Numbered from the stretch's first letter, positions 1 to 7,923 are shown. The stretch: 64,000 bases of DNA from Asanoa ishikariensis (GCF_900107455.1 NZ_FNQB01000005.1:62001-126000); one strand, 5' to 3'. Notes: generated by a model from the sequence alone, not told the origin. Translations and numbers: made by a program.

Positions 1-1
1 A

Positions 2-415
2 ACGGCCCTTGAGCAGGCTTGGCCGCACACTGCGCCGTATGTCGGCACCCGGTGCTGGTTCACGCCCCTGGAAGGGGCGGATGTAGTGCTGCTGCCCACG
101 CCGGTGCAGTGGCTTGCCCCGGCATGGTTCGACTACTGGGGTGCGATCTCGCTGGGCAATCGTGGTGGTGACCCCGGCCGGGACGGTCTCGCTGCGGCGA
201 TCCGTCAATGGGAGCAGCAGTGGGGCGCCGAACTGGTGGCGTCCTGGGGGACGATGCTGCAGTTCGTCGTCAGCAGGCAGCCCGCCCTGGGCGAACAGGC
301 GTGGCAGCTCGCTCTCCAGCACCTGGCGGTCGGCGGCAGTCTCGAAACACCAGCCTGGAAGCTGGCTCTTGCGTTGACTCGCAGCGACGCCTGGTTGCTG
401 CACGACCGCCCCTGA
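2..415 (+). CDS. C-terminal part of a DUF4253-like protein (5' end outside window)
   Basis: The frame is open from the window edge to the TGA at 413-415, so the gene begins upstream. A GTG at 86 is available, but coding-like sequence continues before it (TPLEGADVVLLPTP), so I treat it as internal. The C-terminal pattern (WEQQWGAELVASWG, then LGEQAWQLALQHL and a closing SDAWLLHDRP) resembles the end of DUF4253 proteins, which usually finish with a WEERYGAEVV-like strand and a final Trp-rich strand. The function of that family is unknown. An integrase remnant follows immediately. The family assignment is from memory of the motif and is moderate at best. Confidence 0.5.
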   Translation, partial: TALEQAWPHTAPYVGTRCWFTPLEGADVVLLPTPVQWLAPAWFDYWGAISLGNRGGDPGRDGLAAAIRQWEQQWGAELVASWGTMLQFVVSRQPALGEQAWQLALQHLAVGGSLETPAWKLALALTRSDAWLLHDRP

Positions 416-648
416 CCCGGCGCCACGTACGCGCGCTCGCCCTGCCGGACTGGCCGGCCCTGGTCGCCTGGCGACCGCGCTGGTGGAACGCTCGCATGGC
501 CGCTATCAGGGGTGGGGCGATGTGGTCACGTTCGCGGGCGGCACCGCCGCACGGATTGGGGAGGTCGCGGGTGTCCGGCGTGCCGACATCGACCGGGATT
601 CCTGGATCTGGACGGTCCGGCGACAGACAACCACCGGACCCGGATGGG
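406..648 (+). pseudogene. Remnant of a tyrosine recombinase (integrase), middle section
   Basis: Two frames together read as a piece of a phage-type integrase. Frame 1 gives LTRRHVRALALPDWPALVA (about 406-465). After a shift, frame 3 gives ALVERSHGRYQGWGDVV, then FAGGTAARIGEVAGVRRADI and WIWTVRRQTTTGPG (about 470-640). The AARIGEVAGVR stretch corresponds to the region of the first catalytic Arg (TGARxGEL-like) in tyrosine recombinases. Homology stops near 648 and no catalytic HxxR or Tyr segment follows. A matching C-terminal tail lies at 5221-5343 on the same strand. It is broken by at least one frameshift and cannot encode an active recombinase. Confidence 0.7.
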
Positions 649-981
649 GGAGCGGCATGCTCGGCAACGTTTCCCAGGTCGTGCAAAGCATAGGCCAGCT
701 GGGTAAAGGAGTCGCCGCAAACTCCCTCGGTGTCCACAATGGTTTCGTTGTCGCCGGGCCCTCCGTGGACGAACCCGGGTCGTCTTGGCTTGGTCGGTCC
801 GGTCGAGGCGGCGACGACATCGTTGGGACCGCGACGTTGCCGCTGTTCGTCCGCGGCCGACCAGGCCGACGTCTTGGGACCGGCTCGACCGATGTGCAGA
901 CGCCGAACGGCTACGTCATGCCGTGGTCGAACGCCGTGAGCGGCTCGTCCCCTGGGCCCTCGCAGGGTCGCAGCCGCGGTC
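649..981. other. Degenerate stretch without a supported gene
   Basis: Several overlapping open frames exist on both strands, but none reads as a recognisable protein and none has a convincing ribosome binding site. The minus strand around 650-770 gives a mixed-composition peptide (GFVHGGPGDNETIVDTEG) that could be a fossil fragment; I cannot name it. I regard the stretch as decayed DNA between two gene fragments. Confidence 0.4.
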
Positions 982-1080
982 GCTGATGCACAGACGCTCG
1001 CCGGCGACCGCGTGGTCGCGGTCACCGGTGGCACCATCGCCCGAGAAGGCCTCGAACTGGGGCTGCTCGACGAGGTGCCT
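982..1080 (+). pseudogene. Fragment of a RibD C-terminal (dihydrofolate-reductase-like) protein
   Basis: The frame from 982 reads ADAQTLAGDRVVAVTGGT followed by IAREGLELGLLDEV. This matches the late part of RibD_C/dihydrofolate reductase family proteins, where a GG-containing nucleotide-binding turn is followed by a helix and a GLVDEL-type strand. The usual continuation (VPVLLGxGxxLF) is absent, and the frame continues into unrelated residues. There is no start codon or upstream domain. It is a short fossil in a chain of decayed genes. Confidence 0.5.
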
Positions 1081-1149
1081 TCCGGTGGTCGACCGTGGGC
1101 GCGGAGTCGACGCCACCTGTCGGCTCAGACGTCGGTTCTCTGTCCGGCG

Positions 1150-1510
1150 TCAGCGGCCTCGCTCGCCTTCAGCGTTGTTGCGGGCCTCGGCGGCCTTGAT
1201 GGCGTGCTCCAGTTCCGTCGGGCTGCGGGCTCAGCGTGTAGGTGAAGCCCGACTTGCCACCCCACGTGTTGGATTCCGTGGTGGTGACCACGACGTGGTT
1301 CACGTCCGACCAGTCGTAGTGCATGCGTTCCCAGACGCCGCCTGAGCCCTCGGTGACGTCGGCCTGATCGATGCCCCGTTCGTGCACCTTGAGATAGCCG
1401 TCGGCGCTGCGGCTGAAGATGTCGGACCGCCCGGGCCCGAAGTCGGTCAACGCGGCGACGAACTGCTCGGGTGTCGCGGTCGTGGACTTATGAAGGTGAA
1501 TCGTGGTCAT
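1150..1510 (-). pseudogene. SRPBCC-fold protein gene, internally deleted and frameshifted
   Basis: From ATG 1510 the minus strand reads MTTIHLHKSTTATPEQFVAA and continues through GGVWERMHYDWSDVNHVVV and NTWGGKSGFTYTLSPQPDGT, a good N-terminal half of an SRPBCC (START-like) protein. The reading frame then runs into GARHQGRRGPQQR and stops. Shifting one frame at the same place gives ELEHAIKAAEARNNAEGERGR and a stop at 1150-1152, which looks like the normal C-terminal helix of the same protein. The simplest explanation is a deletion, not a multiple of three, that removed the strands between. The start overlaps the TGA (1507-1509) of an even shorter upstream remnant. Confidence 0.65.
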
Positions 1511-1913
1511 GCCGGTTCCTCGTCGCGACGTGTGGCACGTTCGCGCAGGTCATCCACCACTTCAGCCTAGAACGGCGGGCACATGATGGATGCCAAGGCC
1601 TTATAGGCGTACGCGGATGATCGTCTTTCCCTTGACGTCGGGTGTGTAGCTGGTCGGGCCTTCAGCGGACCACCACCGACCAGCCCTTGTCCGACCGCGA
1701 CGACAATGGATCCAAGTGTTCTTCATCGGCGGACGTCACTGGACCGGATCACCATCTGGCAGCTACGGTCAGCCTGGCAGTAGCGACCAGTTCAGCAGTG
1801 GAGCCGGCCTCCTCCTTCATTGCTGGTTGCGCAACCAGGGCGGTCCCAGGTCGGGCTAGCCGCCGGTCAAATCGGCGACCTGCTGGCCGCCTAAGAGAGG
1901 GAGCAACCCCACC
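1511..1913. other. Intergenic region upstream of the sugar ABC operon
   Basis: At 1507-1563 the minus strand holds the last codons of a lost gene (EVVDDLRERATRRDEEPA, then TGA overlapping the SRPBCC ATG), plausibly the tail of a regulator once coupled to it. The rest, about 350 bp, contains no gene I can support. The promoter of the ABC operon must lie here, but I could not pick out a convincing -35/-10 pair or operator. A GAGAGGGAG ribosome binding site ends about 10 bases before ATG 1914. Confidence 0.4.
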
Positions 1914-3017
1914 ATGACTCGCATGACTTTCAGCAATTCGTCCTGCCGACGGGCAATCGCCATCGTCGCGGCAGTCTCGACCGCCGTGACCGTGGCAGCC
2001 TGCAACCGCGGCGATTCCTCCAGTTCGGGTACCGGCGGCGAGGCGGCCATCGGCGTCACCCTCATCACCAAGGACTCCACCAACCCGTTTTTCGTCGCCA
2101 TGCAGAAAGGCGCAAAGCAGGACGCCACGAAGAACAACGTGAAGCTGACCGTCGCCTCGGGCAAGGAGGAGGGTGACGACCAGGGCCAGATCACCGCGAT
2201 CGAGGACGCCATCGCCCGCGGCGACAAGGGCATCCTCATCACCCCGATGAGCAACGGCGTCAACGCCTCCATGACGAAGGCTCGGGATGCGGGCCTGTAC
2301 GTCATTGCGCTGGATACCCCCCCGGACCCGGCGGACACCGTCGACATCACGTTCGCCACCGACAATCGTCAGGCTGGCAACCTGGACGGGAAGTGGGCAG
2401 CCGCGCAGCTCGACGGCAAGCCGGCGGTCATCGCCCTGATCGACCTGTTCGACGACAAGATCGTGTCGGTGGACTACAACCGCGACCAGGGCTTCCTCGA
2501 GGGGATGGGCATCGACGTCGCCGACCCGAAGAAGAACGGCGACGAAGCGAAGACCGGCAAGTACACGGGTGGCAAGGGGGGCACGTACACCATCGTCTGC
2601 AACGAGGCCGGACAGGGCGCCGAGGACGGTGGCCGGACCGCTATGGAGAGGTGCCTCGCCAAGAACCCCAACATCAACCTCGTGTACACGATCAACGAGC
2701 CGACGGCTGTCGGGGCGAACGCCAGCCTGAAGGCCGCCGGCAAGACGGCCATCATCGTCTCCGTGGATGGTGGCTGCGCCGGCGTCGCGAGCGTCGAGAG
2801 TGGCATTGTCGGCGCGACCTCCCAGCAGTACCCGCTCAAGATGGCGACTCTCGGCATGGAGGCCATAGCCAAGATCGCCCGCGGTGGTGAGAAGCCGAAG
2901 ACCTCGCCCGGCCTCGACTTCTACAACACCGGCGTTGCGCTGGTGACCGACAAGAAGGTGGATGGAGTCGACAGCATCTCCTCTGACGAGGGCGCCAAGA
3001 TCTGCTGGGGTAACTGA
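1914..3017 (+). CDS. Sugar ABC transporter substrate-binding lipoprotein (fructose/ribose type)
   Basis: This is the extracytoplasmic receptor of a periplasmic-binding-protein type I sugar importer. Residues 1-30 form a lipoprotein signal with lipobox VAAC. The mature part begins IGVTLITKDSTNPFF, the usual first strand of this fold, and later contains an LDTPPDPADTVD hinge segment and YTINEPTAVGAN, typical of FrcB-like fructose and related pentose/hexose receptors. Length (367 aa) is normal. A good purine-rich ribosome binding site supports ATG 1914. The permease starts 2 bases after its stop, so they form one operon. The exact sugar cannot be read from sequence; fructose or another monosaccharide is a guess from family similarity. 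Confidence 0.88.
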   Translation: MTRMTFSNSSCRRAIAIVAAVSTAVTVAACNRGDSSSSGTGGEAAIGVTLITKDSTNPFFVAMQKGAKQDATKNNVKLTVASGKEEGDDQGQITAIEDAIARGDKGILITPMSNGVNASMTKARDAGLYVIALDTPPDPADTVDITFATDNRQAGNLDGKWAAAQLDGKPAVIALIDLFDDKIVSVDYNRDQGFLEGMGIDVADPKKNGDEAKTGKYTGGKGGTYTIVCNEAGQGAEDGGRTAMERCLAKNPNINLVYTINEPTAVGANASLKAAGKTAIIVSVDGGCAGVASVESGIVGATSQQYPLKMATLGMEAIAKIARGGEKPKTSPGLDFYNTGVALVTDKKVDGVDSISSDEGAKICWGN

Positions 3018-3019
3018 CC

Positions 3020-4042
3020 ATGAGTAATACGGTCACGTCTGCTGCCGCCGAGTTCGCCCGGCGGCAGCACTCTCCCGTTCAACGCGTCCAGCACCAGCTG
3101 CACGCTCGGCCGTGGTTGAGTCCGCTCTTTCTGCTGTTCGTGGCCTTCGTGGTGTTCTTCATCGCCACGCCCACGTTCCTCACCGCCAACTCGATGGGCA
3201 TCCTGCTCCAGCAGACCGCCGTCGTCGCGACGCTCGCGGTCGGCCAGACGCTGGTCATTCTCACGGCCGGCATCGACCTGTCGGTCGGGGCCATCATGGT
3301 GCTGACGATGATGGTCATGGCCTCGCTCGCCAGGGACGGGGGCATGCCGGGCCTGCTTGCCCTGCTGATCGGATTCGTGCTCGCCTTGGCGGCCGGAGCG
3401 CTCAACGGATTTCTCGTCACCCGGATCAACCTGCCGCCGTTCATCGTCACGCTCGGCACGCTAAGCGTCTACACCGCGATCGCCCTGCTGTACTCCGGTG
3501 GTGAGAGCATTCAGGCCTCTCACCTGCCCGGGTTGCTCAACGTCCTCGGCGACGGCTTCGCCATCGGAGGCTTCCGGTTGACCTGGGGCATCGTCGTCAT
3601 GGTGATCATCTACGCCGTCGTCGGCTTTGCTCTGTCGCAGACGGCGTGGGGCCGATACGTGTATGCCGTGGGCGACGACCCCGAGGCCGCGCGCCTTTCC
3701 GGCGTGCCCAGCAAGCGAATCCTGCTCGCCGTCTATACGGTCGCCGGCCTGATCTACGCCGTCGCTGCCTGGGAACTCATCGGACGTGCTGGGGCCGCGA
3801 CGCCCAATGCCGTTCCCGATGCGAACCTGCAGTCCATTACGGCTGTCGTCATTGGAGGCACGAGCCTCTTCGGTGGCCGTGGTGTCCTGATCGGCACCCT
3901 TCTCGGCGCCCTCATCGTCCAGACGCTCCAGTTCGGATTGTCCCAGATGGGCGTCGACCAGCAGTGGCGCGTGCTCGCGACCGGCATCCTCATCGTCGTG
4001 GCCGTCGCTGCCGACCAATGGATCAGGAAGGTCAAGGCATGA
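3020..4042 (+). CDS. Sugar ABC transporter permease (RbsC/FrcC family)
   Basis: This is the membrane channel subunit of the importer. After a polar 30-residue N-terminus there are about eight to ten hydrophobic segments (for example SPLFLLFVAFVVFFIATPTF and LLALLIGFVLALAAGALNGF). Family hallmarks are visible: LTAGIDLSVGAIM, the FIVTLGTLS segment, a GRYVYAVGDDPEAARLSG cytoplasmic loop that contacts the ATPase, and VIGGTSLFGGRG. Length (340 aa) is typical. It starts 2 bases after the receptor gene, and its TGA overlaps the ATG of the ATPase gene, showing translational coupling. Confidence 0.92.
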   Translation: MSNTVTSAAAEFARRQHSPVQRVQHQLHARPWLSPLFLLFVAFVVFFIATPTFLTANSMGILLQQTAVVATLAVGQTLVILTAGIDLSVGAIMVLTMMVMASLARDGGMPGLLALLIGFVLALAAGALNGFLVTRINLPPFIVTLGTLSVYTAIALLYSGGESIQASHLPGLLNVLGDGFAIGGFRLTWGIVVMVIIYAVVGFALSQTAWGRYVYAVGDDPEAARLSGVPSKRILLAVYTVAGLIYAVAAWELIGRAGAATPNAVPDANLQSITAVVIGGTSLFGGRGVLIGTLLGALIVQTLQFGLSQMGVDQQWRVLATGILIVVAVAADQWIRKVKA

Positions 4043-4872
4043 CCACACGAGATCTCGAGGTCGCCCATGGTGGCATTCCCGTGGGCAAGGAGGGCATATA
4101 CAGCCAGCAGCCCATCCTGTCAGCGCGCAAGCTCGTCATCACCTTCGGCCGGGTCGTCGGCCTGGACGGGGTGGACCTCGATCTCTACCCCGGTGAGATC
4201 CTCGCCGTCATCGGTGACAACGGCGCCGGCAAGTCCACACTCATCAAGTGCCTCACCGGGGCGTACATCCCCGACTCCGGCGAGATCCTGATGAATGGGC
4301 AACCGGTCCACTTCAGGAAGCCCCAAGACGCCCGAATGGCGGGTATCGAAACGGTGTACCAGCAACTCGCCGTCGTCCCGGCCCTCGACATCGCGAGCAA
4401 TCTGTACCTCGCCCGCGAGGAGCGTCGCAAGGGTCCGCTCGGCTCGGTCTTCCGGATGCTCGACAAGAAGGGCATGGAGCGCCGCGCTGGTCAGGCGATA
4501 CAGCGCCTCGGCATTCAGACCATCCAGAACATGGGTCAGGCCGTTGAGACCTTGTCCGGTGGCCAGCGCCAAGCCGTCGCGGTAGCCCGCGCTGCGGCGT
4601 TCGGAAGCAAGGTCGTCGTCCTCGACGAGCCGACGGCAGCCCTTGGGGTCAAGGAGTCAGGCATGGTCCTCGAGATGATCAAGCAGTTGCGTGACGGCGG
4701 CCTGTCGATCATCCTCATCAGCCACAACATGCCGCATGTGTGGGAAGTCGCAGACCGCATCCACATCCAGCGGCTGGGTGCTCTGGCGGGAGTGATCACC
4801 CCGCAGTCACACGACATGGGTGAAGGCGTGGCGATCATGACGGGCGCCAAGCGGTTGGCGCCCTCCGCGTGA
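4039..4872 (+). CDS. Sugar ABC transporter ATP-binding protein (single-domain, FrcA-like)
   Basis: This ATPase subunit powers the importer. Visible motifs are Walker A GDNGAGKST (about residue 65), the Q-loop region VYQQLAVVPALDI, signature LSGGQRQAVAVARA, Walker B VVVLDEPTAALG and the switch His in LISHNM. At 277 aa it has one nucleotide-binding domain, like FrcA, and not the duplicated RbsA/XylG form, so it would act as a homodimer. I start at ATG 4039, which overlaps the permease stop (ATGA); the open frame extends much further upstream only as a shadow of the permease. No sugar kinase or regulator follows, which is unusual for a complete uptake locus. Confidence 0.92.
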   Translation: MTTRDLEVAHGGIPVGKEGIYSQQPILSARKLVITFGRVVGLDGVDLDLYPGEILAVIGDNGAGKSTLIKCLTGAYIPDSGEILMNGQPVHFRKPQDARMAGIETVYQQLAVVPALDIASNLYLAREERRKGPLGSVFRMLDKKGMERRAGQAIQRLGIQTIQNMGQAVETLSGGQRQAVAVARAAAFGSKVVVLDEPTAALGVKESGMVLEMIKQLRDGGLSIILISHNMPHVWEVADRIHIQRLGALAGVITPQSHDMGEGVAIMTGAKRLAPSA

Positions 4873-5220
4873 CCGAGAGCATCGTGAGGGCGGCCGCTCC
4901 CCGCCGATCAAGGGCTAAGACGACGGGCTTACGCAGCCAGCCGAGGGCCCGGGCGTCAGGGCAGGCGCGGCAGGAACGGGTCGGTCGGGTACACGCCCCG
5001 GCGTAGTGAGGGTGGCGAGGCGTTGGGCGGGGATCGCCTCAGCCACTGGGTCGGTAGGCGGTGCAGTGGCAGTGTCAGCGACACGGTGCCGGGATATGAA
5101 TCCAAGCCCGCACCATCGGCGCGGTCAGCGGCGACCTCGCCACGGGTAGGCGGTGCTGTCCAGGATGCTTGATCCTGCTGGCCCGCCCCACCATGTCACG
5201 GAGACCTGGACGGTCACGTC
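4873..5220. other. Gap between ABC operon and integrase tail
   Basis: There is no supported gene in about 350 bp. Composition is coding-like in patches and the stretch directly precedes a recognisable integrase C-terminus, so it probably contains further decayed integrase or element sequence that I cannot align by eye. Confidence 0.4.
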
Positions 5221-5343
5221 GGCCCGATCTTCGCTCCGTTGATGACACAGCGCTACCTGCACCCTGACCGGCGGTCGATCAAGGACGCGGGAACGTCACT
5301 CAGTGCCCACCTGAAGGCACGTCGGTCCCCAGATGGTCCCTAG
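5221..5343 (+). pseudogene. C-terminal tail of a tyrosine recombinase (integrase)
   Basis: The frame ending at TAG 5341-5343 reads LMTQRYLHPDRRSIKDAG then TSLSAHLKARRSPDGP. TQRYLHPD is the segment containing the nucleophilic Tyr in a common family of actinobacterial integrases, and the DAGxxLSAHL helix plus RSPDGP ending matches their C-terminus. Upstream of about 5221 the family pattern is lost. The tail ends about 100 bp before the 45-bp tRNA-derived repeat at 5440, the classic position of an integrase gene next to its attachment site. It may be the other end of the gene whose N-terminal side survives at 406-648. Confidence 0.65.
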
Positions 5344-5391
5344 GCACCCGCTGCCTAGATCATCTCTACCGCGCTAGGGGAGAGGTGCTAA

Positions 5392-5434
5392 AGGGCCGCT
5401 GACCTGCGGATTTGAATCCCAGGTTAGCGGCCCT
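5392..5434. terminator. Long hairpin beside the tRNA-derived repeat
   Basis: AGGGCCGCTGACCTG (5392-5406) can pair with CAGGTTAGCGGCCCT (5420-5434), giving a 15-bp stem with one G-T wobble and a loop of 13 bases. On the minus strand it is followed by TTTAGC. It could be the original terminator downstream of a tRNA copy, since it sits just 3' of the tRNA-Pro fragment in the tRNA's direction. It could also be an integrase or excisionase arm site. The pairing is seen directly; the role is inferred. Confidence 0.4.
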
Positions 5435-5439
5435 AGCGG

Positions 5440-5484
5440 GTGTCGGGACGGCGGGATTCGAACCCACGACCCCTTGACCCCCAG
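5440..5484 (-). repeat. Attachment-site copy: 3' part of tRNA-Pro
   Basis: These 45 bases are identical to 11331-11375, which covers the 3' part of the intact tRNA-Pro from the anticodon loop through the discriminator base plus 3 flanking bases. Outside the 45 bases the two copies diverge at once (5' flanks differ; 3' flank GCAACC versus TCAAGT). The tRNA here lacks its 5' half and cannot fold, so this is not a gene. It is best read as the distal attachment site left when an element integrated into the tRNA gene. The crossover core ending in the anticodon loop is common for tyrosine integrases. Confidence 0.85.
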
Positions 5485-5703
5485 GCAACCAACCGGATCC
5501 GATGACCTCAGATGCCAGTAAGCCTGGCCAAGATGAACGATCCGTCAACGTCCATGATGGTGCATCGGGATCGCTGCCGATTGTCACGCAGTTAGTCACT
5601 CGGCGCGCGGCAACGCTTGCCAACCCGAGGAAGTCCCATCAGTGGATTGAGCAGGCTGAGTCGGCCAGCCCGCCCGTGCCGCTAGATTATTAGACTGGGC
5701 CGC
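5485..5703. other. Left internal end of the integrated segment
   Basis: About 220 bp with no supported gene. It leads up to the GTG start of the HD-GYP/LuxR gene and presumably carries its promoter. A somewhat AT-richer patch (TAGATTATTAGAC, about 5683-5695) lies 10-20 bp before that GTG and could hold a -10 element, with a very short leader. Confidence 0.35.
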
Positions 5704-7278
5704 GTGACCGGGGCTTCAGCTGATCTGCGAGTGCGCCGCCTAGAGCTGCTGGCTGTCATGTCGCTGGGTGCCGATCTCGGCCTCGGTCAGCCAATGGAGC
5801 ACGTGCTGCGTGAGTGCCTGATCGCGATGCGGCTGGCCGAGCGAGTCGGACTGGATACGAAGGGCCGCGCGACCGTTTGCTACACGGCGCTGCTGACCTG
5901 GGTCGGCTGCCACGTGGACGCGTACGAGCAGGCGAAGTGGTTCGGTGACGACCTGGCATTTAAGTCTGACTTTCCGATGGTCGACGGGGCCGGGACGGGT
6001 TTCGTTCTGCGTCATCTGGGGGCAGGGCGACCGCTGGTCGACCGGGCCCGGCTCGGGTTGGCGCTGATCGGCGGTGGCCGACGCGAGGTCGAGGCGATCA
6101 TCGACAACCATCGGCGGGCAGCGGAGGATCTGGCCCACCAGCTCGGTCTCGACGCCGAGGTTCGAGACAGCCTTGGGCAGGCTTTCGAACGGTGGGATGG
6201 AAGGGGTACGCCAGGGCTGGCTCGGGGGCCCGCGATCTCGCTGGCCTCACGGCTGGTGAGCATGGCCGATGTGGTCGAGGTTTTCCACCGGCTGGGTGGC
6301 GTTGAGGCGGCCGTGGCGGTCGCACGTGAGCGGCGGGGGACTCAGTTCGATCCGGAGCTGGTCGACCTGTTCGTGTCCGTCGCCGACGAAATCTTGGTGG
6401 GGCCTGGCGGCGAGGCGACCTGGAACGCGGTGATCGCCGCCGAGCCCGAGCTGGACGTCGTGCTGACTGGCGCGGAGCTCGACGCGGCGCTCGCGGCGGT
6501 AGCCAACTTCGCCGATGTGAAGTCGCCTTACACGCTCGGCCATTCGTGCGCGGTGGCCGTGCTGGCCGAGTCGGCGGCTCGGACCGCCGGACTGGTCGAG
6601 GCTGACGCGGTGCTGGTGCGGCGGGCCGCGTATGTCCATGACCTCGGCCGGCTTGGCGTGTCCAATGCCATCTGGGACAAGCCGGGCAGCCTCAGCGTCG
6701 GCGAACGGGAGCGGGTGCGGCTGCATCCGTATCTGACCGAGCGGATGCTGGCAGCGTCGGCACTCGCTCCACTGGGGACGGTGGCTATAGCCCATCACGA
6801 ACGGCTGGACGGCTCTGGGTACCCGCGGGGCATCACCGGCGATGCTCTGCCCATGGTCGCCCGGATTCTCGGAGCGGCCGATGCGTACCGGTCCAAGCTG
6901 GAACCGCGACCGCACCGAGCCCGGCTGACGGCCGATCAAGCCGCGGCCTACCTGCGCGATGAGGTACGGGTCGGCCGGCTCGACGGCGACGCGGTCGAGG
7001 GTGTGCTTCAGGTGGCCGGGCATGCGGTGCGTCGCCGCCGTTCCTGGCCGGCCGGGCTCACGGCCCGAGAGGTCGAAGTCCTCCGGTTAGCCGCCCGAGG
7101 ACTGGCGGTCGCGGCCATTGCCGCCCAGCTAGGCATCTCCAAGAAGACCGCCGCCAACCACGTGGAGCACATCTACGTCAAGATTGGTGTGTCCAACCGG
7201 GCCCGGGCCAGTCTGTTCGCCGTAAAGCACGGCCTGATCGGCGACGACGACATCGACGCGGAGTCGCGACAAAGATGA
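5704..7278 (+). CDS. HD-GYP-type phosphohydrolase fused to a LuxR-type DNA-binding domain
   Basis: The protein has 524 aa. The N-terminal half (about 1-250) is a degenerate HD-like region: ERWDGRGTPGLARG resembles the HERWDGxGYP segment but lacks the Tyr. The second half (about 255-400) is a better HD-GYP domain, with VHDLGRLGVSNAIWDKPG, a downstream RLHP, AHHERLDGSGYPRG and ADAYRS, so the metal-binding HD, the H residues and the GYP triad are present. Residues about 452-515 form a LuxR/GerE helix-turn-helix (LTAREVEVLRLAARGL, ISKKTAANHVEHIYVKIGVS). HD-GYP domains usually hydrolyse cyclic di-GMP, but activity here is unproven. It probably acts as a transcription regulator. An SRPBCC gene starts 12 bases downstream, likely co-transcribed. 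Confidence 0.85.
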   Translation: MTGASADLRVRRLELLAVMSLGADLGLGQPMEHVLRECLIAMRLAERVGLDTKGRATVCYTALLTWVGCHVDAYEQAKWFGDDLAFKSDFPMVDGAGTGFVLRHLGAGRPLVDRARLGLALIGGGRREVEAIIDNHRRAAEDLAHQLGLDAEVRDSLGQAFERWDGRGTPGLARGPAISLASRLVSMADVVEVFHRLGGVEAAVAVARERRGTQFDPELVDLFVSVADEILVGPGGEATWNAVIAAEPELDVVLTGAELDAALAAVANFADVKSPYTLGHSCAVAVLAESAARTAGLVEADAVLVRRAAYVHDLGRLGVSNAIWDKPGSLSVGERERVRLHPYLTERMLAASALAPLGTVAIAHHERLDGSGYPRGITGDALPMVARILGAADAYRSKLEPRPHRARLTADQAAAYLRDEVRVGRLDGDAVEGVLQVAGHAVRRRRSWPAGLTAREVEVLRLAARGLAVAAIAAQLGISKKTAANHVEHIYVKIGVSNRARASLFAVKHGLIGDDDIDAESRQR

Positions 7279-7290
7279 GGTGAATGCCTC

Positions 7291-7923
7291 ATGTCCGCCC
7301 CCGTGCTCCGACCTAACGTCGAATGCCTGGGTACCGGCATGAGGGAGACGGCCTTGACTCGCGTGGTGTGGGATGGCGACAACTTCTACGAGATGGTGCT
7401 CGAGGCGCACTGCGACGCCTCGCCATCCGCGGTTTACGACGTGCTGGCAAACCTGGAGACCCACCTGGAGTGGGCCGGCCGCAAGCAACGGCATGGGTTT
7501 CAACTCACGTCGCTGAGGGCCGACGGCCCGATGCGGGCAGGCGCCGAATTCACGAGCGTCGGATCAATGCCGATGACCCGCACCCGTTGGCAGGATCACA
7601 GCGTGGTCGTGCGGGCCGACCGGGCCGCCGTCATCGAGTTTCACACTGACGGCGTTGCGGTGTGGCCAAGCGGCCGCCACACCGAGGCCCGGTGGGAGCA
7701 CCGGTACGACATCGAGCCGGCCGCCGACGGCGCGCGGGTGATCTACCGGCTGCGTCGGGCATCCATGACCAACCCGCCGCTGCGGATGCGCCTTCCCTTC
7801 ATGGCCACGATGACTCACCGCGTGATGATCCCGTTCCTGTGCCGCCGTGGCTTCCGCAATCTGCTCTGGGCGGCCGAACAGTTGGCCCAGCCTGTGTCGC
7901 CCGCGGCTTGGTCCATCGACTGA
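7291..7923 (+). CDS. SRPBCC-fold protein (polyketide-cyclase/START-like)
   Basis: The 210-aa protein has the SRPBCC pattern: an N-terminal strand FYEMVLEAHCDASPSAVYDV, helix LANLETHLEW, then the antiparallel strands through FHTDGVAVWPSGRHTEARW and a C-terminal helix. Such proteins bind hydrophobic ligands or act as cyclases/dehydratases; the ligand is unknown. A GAGGTGAA ribosome binding site overlaps the end of the preceding gene and supports ATG 7291, although an ATG at 7339 could also be used. It is probably in one transcript with the upstream regulator and may be its target or effector. Confidence 0.7.
   Translation: MSAPVLRPNVECLGTGMRETALTRVVWDGDNFYEMVLEAHCDASPSAVYDVLANLETHLEWAGRKQRHGFQLTSLRADGPMRAGAEFTSVGSMPMTRTRWQDHSVVVRADRAAVIEFHTDGVAVWPSGRHTEARWEHRYDIEPAADGARVIYRLRRASMTNPPLRMRLPFMATMTHRVMIPFLCRRGFRNLLWAAEQLAQPVSPAAWSID

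Noticed and set aside
270-1037. 255-codon open frame on the minus strand
   Set aside because: Its composition changes along its length, it runs antisense to the integrase remnant, and it has no ribosome binding site or family motif; only a short central part looks protein-like.
5440-5513. A second tRNA-Pro gene at the left repeat
   Set aside because: Only the 3' 45 bases match; the 5' half (acceptor and D-arm) is absent, so no cloverleaf can form.
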